Below are positions 58,896 through 64,000 of a stretch of DNA of 64,000 nt, in pieces. Every line of letters begins with the position of its first letter. Positions within the stretch are counted from its first letter, which is position 1. A program made the position numbers and the translations under genes. Origin of the DNA: JANTGF01 sp963750735 (GTDB lineage Bacteria > Bacteroidota > Bacteroidia > Bacteroidales > VadinHA17); NCBI GenBank assembly GCA_963750735.1, contig CAVVRY010000003.1, forward strand, positions 62,001-126,000. Reading direction: 5' to 3'. The notes below the pieces were generated by a model. That model was not told where the DNA came from. It made no database searches and saw only the letters and a program-made list of their open reading frames with translations.

Positions 58896-59895
58896 GTGAA
58901 AATTGGTCAAGTTGAACTAAGGGAGAAACCGTTATTGCTAGCTCCAATGGAGGATATAACCGATCCGTCCTTTCGATACATTTGCAAGCAATTCGGAGCT
59001 GACCTGGTATATACTGAATTTATTTCTTCTGATGGCTTGATTCGCAATGGCAAAAAAAGTATAAAAAAGCTTGATATTTTTGATTATGAAAGACCAATCG
59101 GAATTCAGTTGTATGGTCATTTAATTGAGCCCATGGTAGAAGCCGCTAAGATGGCTGAGGAATCTGAACCAGAAATTATTGACCTGAATTTTGGTTGTCC
59201 TGTTCGAAAAATTGCCCACCGTGGTGCCGGTGCAGGAATGCTAAGAAATATTCCCCTGATGATTGAAATGACTGGGGCCATTGTAAAATCAACAAATATT
59301 CCAGTTACAGTTAAAACAAGACTTGGTTGGGATGAAGATTCAAAAAACATTCTTGATATCGCACTACAGTTACAGGATGTTGGTATACAAGCTCTCACAA
59401 TTCATGGCCGAACCCGCAACCAGATGTATAAAGGCAAGGCAGACTGGACTTTAATTGGAGAAGTTAAAAATCATCCCAGTATTCATATCCCAATAATTGG
59501 AAATGGGGATGTTACAAGTCCGGAAATTGCAAAAAGCATGTTTGATAGACTATGGTGTAGACGGAATAATGATTGGTAGGCCAACAGTTGGGCGGCCCTG
59601 GATTTTTAAAGAAATTAGATATTACCTCGATACTGGTAATATACTCCCTCCATTATCTCTCACTGAAAAAGTCGAACTTGCAAAACTACATTTCACCAAG
59701 TCAGTTGAATTTAAAGGAGAACCCCGAGGTGTTTATGAAATGAGACGACATTTTTCAAATTACTTTAAAGGGCTACCAAATTTCAGGGAAACCAGAATAA
59801 AATTACTCACTACAATTGACCCAAAAGAAGTTTTTTCGATCCTGGACACTATAAACGAAAAATATAAAAACATCGAAATTATTAATGAGTTGTAA
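58896..59895 (+). CDS. dusB: tRNA-dihydrouridine synthase (frameshifted as read)
   Basis: Frames 58893-59579 and 59497-59895 form one protein of about 332 residues. The start is GTG at 58896 (or TTG at 58893); no ATG is near. FMN barrel: LLLAPMEDITDPSFRYICKQ near 14, DLNFGCPVRKIAHRGAGAGML (catalytic Cys) near 93, VKTRLGWD near 145, LTIHGRTRNQMYKG near 170, then GVDGIMIGRPTVGRPWIF. One extra base near 59551 breaks MFDDYGVDGIM. It reduces uridines in tRNA D-loops. DusB subtype is by resemblance only. Confidence 0.88.
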
Positions 59896-60001
59896 TCTGT
59901 GCCAAATACCATCTTATGATTTAAATTTTATTTCAGTCATCTATATCCTTTAAAATTATTCTTTATCTTGAAAACCAATAATTAAACCAAACAAAAATTC
60001 C

Positions 60002-62378
60002 ATGAAAACTCCAATTACTCTTTTTATTGCCTTTGCAGGCTTGTATCTTATTTCTTTTGGTCAAACTACAGCACAGGAGAAATCAACTTTAACAATCGAA
60101 AAGATTATGCAAGATCCAAAATGGATGGGAACCTCGCCTGATCGTTTGTATTGGTCAGATAAAGGGGACAAATTATATTTTTCCTGGAATCCTGAAAACA
60201 AAGAAGAGAATGAATTATTTTATATTACCCCATCGGATCCAACACCACAAAAAGTATCTGAAGAGGAGGAGAAAAAGATTCCGCCGCGTTCAGGTGTATT
60301 GAACAAAGACAAAACGAAAAAAGTTTATTCAAAAAATGGTGATGTTTTTCTATTGGATATTGAGTCTGAAAAAACTTTGCAAATAACCAATACTCTTTAT
60401 TATGAAGGTTCTCCTTCATTTAATTCTTCCGAAAATAAAATTCTTTATTCATTAAATGGTAACTTATTCTCCTGGGACATTCATTCTGGTTTAAATGAGC
60501 AGCTTACTGATATAAACAGCGGAAAGGAAAAACCCAAAAGAAATGAGTACTCCAGCGATCAGGCAAAATGGCTAAATGAGCAGCAGTTAGGATTACTTAA
60601 TGTTATAGATGAAAGAAAAGAAAAGAGGAATAAGAACACCAAAGAAAGGGAAGCTAACCAGCCTAAAAGACCTAAGAAAATATTTACAGGAGAAGGCAGA
60701 GCTGGCAGTATTGAGCTAAGCCCAGATGAAAAATTCATTACCTATACTGTAACTCATAGTCCAAAAAATACTAAAAATACCCTGGTTCCAAATTATGTAA
60801 CTGAATCGGGTTACACAGAAGATATAAATGCCCGGACCAAAGTAGGAATTCCATATTTCACCTCGGTGGATCTCTTTATTTATGATATCGAAAACGATAC
60901 AGTTTACAAAGTGGATACAGAACAAATTCCCGACATTAAGAAGCAACCAGCATACCTTGCTGATTATACGACAGAAGAAACTAAAGAACCCAAAGCCAGA
61001 AAAGTAGCTTTTGGCAGTCCAGTTTGGTCAGAAGACGGATTGAATGCCGTTGTGAATATATCTTCAGTCGATAACAAAGACCGATGGATAATGTTATTAA
61101 ATGTTCAGGATGGAAGTCTAAAGGTTCTTGATCATCAGCATGATGAAGCCTGGATTGGAGGACCAGGAATAGGCTGGTGGGGAAGTGTTCTTGGTTGGAT
61201 GCCAGATAATGAAAAGATATATTTCCAATCAGAGGAGACAGGCTATTCACATCTGTATACATTAGATGTTAAAAATGGTAAGAAAAAAGCCCTTACTAAT
61301 GGAAATTATGAAGTATACAATCCATTTATTTCCAGAGACAAGAAACATTGGTATTATTCATCAAACCAGGAAGATTCAGGCGAACGACATTTCTACAGAA
61401 TGCCTTTAAAAGGCGGAAAATCTGTTAAATTAACGGAAATGACAGGTAGAAATGATGTATCATTATCGCCTGATGAGAAAATTCTTGCCAATCGATTCTC
61501 ATCGGCAAATCAACCATGGGAGCTATATATCGAGACCAATGGAGATGAGGCCCAGTCCAAAAAGATTACAAATTCCCAGAGTGAAGAATTTAAATCTTAT
61601 TCATGGAGAATACCAGAATTCGTGAAGTTTCAAGCTGAGGATGGTATTATGGTCCCGGCACGTTTGTACAGAGCCAGAAAACCCGGTTGAAAATGGACCA
61701 GCTGTAATCTTTGTCCATGGAGCAGGTTATCTTCAAAATGCTCATAAATGGTGGAGCAGCTATTTCAGGGAATATATGTTTCATAATCTACTGGTTGACA
61801 AAGGATATACAGTCCTTGATATTGACTACCGAGGTAGTGCGGGATATGGACGTGACTGGAGAACAGCAATATACAGATATATGGGAGGTAAGGATCTTTC
61901 TGACCAGGTAGACGGTGCCCAATACCTTGTTGACAAGCACAATGTTGCAGCAGAAAACATAGGAATTTATGGTGGTTCTTATGGTGGATTCATAACTTTA
62001 ATGGCTCTCTTTACCCAGCCTGAAGTATTTGGTGCCGGGGCAGCACTCAGATCTGTTACGGATTGGGCACATTACAACCATGGATATACAGCCAATATTC
62101 TTAACACACCGGTTTCTGACAGCCTGGCTTACGTAAAAAGTTCGCCCATTTACTATGCTGAAGGATTAACGAAGCCTCTTCTTATGTGCCATGGTATGAT
62201 TGATGACAATGTGCATTTTCAGGATGTTGTGCGCCTGGCTCAAAGATTGATAGAATTGGGTAAAGATAATTGGGAGCTTGCAGTCTACCCTGTTGAAAGA
62301 CATAGTTTTGTAGAGCCGAGTAGTTGGACAGATGAGTACAATAGAATTTTTAAACTATTTGAAGAAAATCTTAAATAA
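60002..62378 (+). CDS. S9 prolyl oligopeptidase family peptidase, secreted (frameshifted as read)
   Basis: Frames 60002-61690 and 61641-62378 give about 790 residues. Signal peptide (about 1-24, ending TTAQ). The N-terminal beta-propeller has TolB/WD40-like blades (LYWSDKGDKLYFSW; GSIELSPDEKFITYTV; PFISRDKKHWYYSS). The C-terminal alpha/beta-hydrolase carries Ser in GIYGGSYGGFITLMAL, Asp in HGMIDDNVHF and His in VERHSFVEP. A one-base shift near 61660 separates ARLY from the ENPVENGPAVIFVHG that should follow. DPP-IV-like, periplasmic peptide degradation. Confidence 0.88.
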
Positions 62379-62382
62379 AAAA

Positions 62383-63963
62383 TTAAAATTCTGATCTTCT
62401 CTTTTTATTGGGGTAGCTGATTGTATAGTGCAATCCTCTACTTTCATGCAGGTTTTGCGCCATCTTTATTACAAGGTATCCTACATTGATCATATTTCGC
62501 AACTCACATAATCCTGTTGACAAAGTGGATCTTTTATAAAGATTCTCGGTTTCCTGGTATATAATTTCCAGCCTTTTTAATGCTCTTTCAAGACGTAAGT
62601 TTGATCTAAAAATGCCAACATATACTGACATAATCTGTTGTACTTCTTTAAAGTTCTGTGTAATAAGAACCATTTCCTCTGGATGACTGGTTCCTTCAAA
62701 ATCCCATTCCGGAATATTCTTGACCAAAGAAATGCTGTCAATCTTTTTGCAAGCATCCCTGGCTGCACGATTAGCAAATACTACAGCTTCCATAAGGGAA
62801 TTTGATGCTAGTCGGTTTGCACCGTGTAATCCGGTTGAGGCCACTTCACCAATTGTATAGAGATTTTGAATTGTGCTTCTGCCATTCATATCTGATTTTA
62901 TACCACCACACTGATAATGTGCCGCAGGAACCACGGGGATTTTATCTTTACGAATATCAATTCCTAAGCTCAAACATTTATTGGTAATATTCGGGAAATG
63001 ATTTACCAGCTCCTCATGATCAAGATGAGTGCAGTCAAGATAAACAAAATCTTCACCAGTAATTTTCATTTCATTGTCAATGGCCCTTGCAACAATATCA
63101 CGTGAGGCAAGGCTGCCACGATCGTCGTATTTTTGCATAAAATTTTCACCAGCAGCATTTACTATTTCTGCCCCAAATCCTCTTAAAGCTTCAGTGATTA
63201 GAAAAGATGGTCGTTCCTCAGGGTTGTACAAAGAAGTAGGATGAAACTGAATAAACTCCATGTTCTCAATAATGCCTTTAGCCCTATAAGCTAAAGCTAT
63301 TCCATCACCAGTAGAAGAAACAGGATTGGTGGAAGTCTTGTAAATGCTACCTATACCACCGGTAGCTACCACTGTTACCTTCGCCAGGACTGTAAATACA
63401 TCACTGGTATCTGTATTTAAAAGATACGCACCATAACATGCAATATCAGCATGCGACCTTTTTACTATTTTACCAAGGTGATGCTGAGTTATCAAATCGA
63501 TGGCGAAAGCATTTTCTCTGGTTTCAATATTTGGATGAGATTTTACTTGTTGAAGCAAGGCTTCCATAATACTAACACCTGTTGTGTCTTTTGAATGTAG
63601 AATTCTGTGCTCGCTATGCCCACCTTCCTTTGCCAGATCATATTTCCCATCCCGGTTTTTATCAAACTCTACTCCCATTTCAATTAACTCATTGATACGA
63701 TCGGGAGCTTCCTTAACAACCAATTCTACGATTTCCTTGTTACAATATCCATCTCCACAAATAAGTGTATCATTGATATGCTTTTTAAAGGAATCTGGAG
63801 GATAGGTTACCGCTGCAATTCCTCCCTGGGCATATTTTGTATTATTTTCCTCCAGGGAAGTTTTTGAAATAAGGAGAACTTTCCCCTTATCAGCAACTTT
63901 TAATGCAAAGCTCAATCCAGCCAACCCGGATCCAATTACAAGGAAATCTACTTCAACTTTCAT
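62383..63963 (-). CDS. nadB: L-aspartate oxidase
   Basis: 526 residues. FAD-binding DFLVIGSGLAGLSFALKVADK at the N-terminus, NTKYAQGGIAAV near 41, substrate-site residues in EGGHSEHRILHSKDTTG near 113-129 and QFHPTSLY near 240. PVVPAAHYQCGGI near 345 and GLHGANRLASNSLMEAV near 373 follow, then the C-terminal helical domain. It oxidises aspartate to iminoaspartate, the first step of de novo NAD synthesis. It ends 4 bases after the convergent S9 gene. An alternative is an SdhA-like protein, but EGGHS and the length favour NadB. Confidence 0.95.
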   Translation of the reverse strand: MKVEVDFLVIGSGLAGLSFALKVADKGKVLLISKTSLEENNTKYAQGGIAAVTYPPDSFKKHINDTLICGDGYCNKEIVELVVKEAPDRINELIEMGVEFDKNRDGKYDLAKEGGHSEHRILHSKDTTGVSIMEALLQQVKSHPNIETRENAFAIDLITQHHLGKIVKRSHADIACYGAYLLNTDTSDVFTVLAKVTVVATGGIGSIYKTSTNPVSSTGDGIALAYRAKGIIENMEFIQFHPTSLYNPEERPSFLITEALRGFGAEIVNAAGENFMQKYDDRGSLASRDIVARAIDNEMKITGEDFVYLDCTHLDHEELVNHFPNITNKCLSLGIDIRKDKIPVVPAAHYQCGGIKSDMNGRSTIQNLYTIGEVASTGLHGANRLASNSLMEAVVFANRAARDACKKIDSISLVKNIPEWDFEGTSHPEEMVLITQNFKEVQQIMSVYVGIFRSNLRLERALKRLEIIYQETENLYKRSTLSTGLCELRNMINVGYLVIKMAQNLHESRGLHYTISYPNKKRRSEF

Positions 63964-63992
63964 TATAGAAGTAAAATGATTTAATAAAGCAA

Positions 63993-64000
63993 CAAAGATA
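63993..64000 (-). promoter_or_regulatory. -7 box (TATCTTTG) for nadB
   Basis: The minus strand of 64000-63993 reads TATCTTTG, an exact TAnnTTTG, 29 bases upstream of the nadB ATG. Any -33 element lies outside the window. Confidence 0.55.

Noticed and set aside
62383..63963. A second SdhA/FrdA flavoprotein
   Set aside because: Length, EGGHS substrate-site segment and C-terminal domain fit L-aspartate oxidase better, and no sdhB-like gene is adjacent.

Overview
This window is a chromosomal segment of a low-GC member of the Bacteroidota, probably Cytophagales-like (the order is an inference). The evidence is: -7 promoter boxes of the form TAnnTTTG, with a TTG upstream where one is visible; few Shine-Dalgarno sequences; a tRNA without encoded CCA; type IX secretion (T9SS) C-terminal sorting domains; a PorP/SprF protein; SprB-type repeats; and a large DUF5686 outer-membrane protein.

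Layout. 0-5.5 kb: an ABCG-like transporter with an N-terminal TerB-like region, a lipoprotein and a small secreted protein, then an integral membrane DUF6427-like protein. 5.5-12 kb: purD, porP/sprF and a large SprB-type adhesin that is frameshifted as read. 12-21 kb: a surface-polysaccharide locus with two sulfotransferases, three glycosyltransferases plus a DxD transferase, a polysaccharide deacetylase and an O-antigen-ligase-like protein, with a DNA glycosylase and a nucleoside deaminase embedded in it. 21-25.3 kb: rplM-rpsI-rpsB-tsf-pyrH-frr. 25.4-35.4 kb: DUF5686 protein, penicillin acylase homologue, OmpA lipoprotein, dxs and an aldehyde dehydrogenase. 35.5-36.5 kb: a tRNA-Leu(CAA) gene preceded by five tandem repeats. 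36.7-42.5 kb: an adenylate cyclase, FAD oxidoreductase, cyclic-nucleotide-binding protein and HD protein, all on the minus strand. 42.6-47.9 kb: a secreted subtilase-like protein with MBG domains and hexapeptide repeats. 48.4-64 kb: dCMP deaminase-like protein, S41 protease, alpha/beta hydrolase, sdhCAB, aminopeptidase P, CPBP protease, tRNA-dihydrouridine synthase, S9 peptidase and nadB.

The most unusual object is at 35499-36478. A promoter-like element, five 91-nt cores and a tRNA-Leu(CAA) gene are followed by a terminator. Four cores are identical and the fifth differs at two positions. The linkers between them diverge more in the first two units. Each core begins with the first 11 nt of the tRNA and ends with the exact reverse complement of tRNA nucleotides 6-18. 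Each can therefore pair with itself or with the tRNA D-arm region. I read it as a candidate undescribed structured-RNA array cotranscribed with, and possibly controlling, a tRNA. A tRNA-targeted mobile or satellite repeat is the main alternative.

A second theme is a high number of single-base frameshifts in otherwise well conserved genes (adhesin, deacetylase, aldehyde dehydrogenase, cyclase, subtilase, S41, Dus, S9). They look more like base-calling errors in a draft sequence than like true decay. For these genes I give the span of the reconstructed gene.
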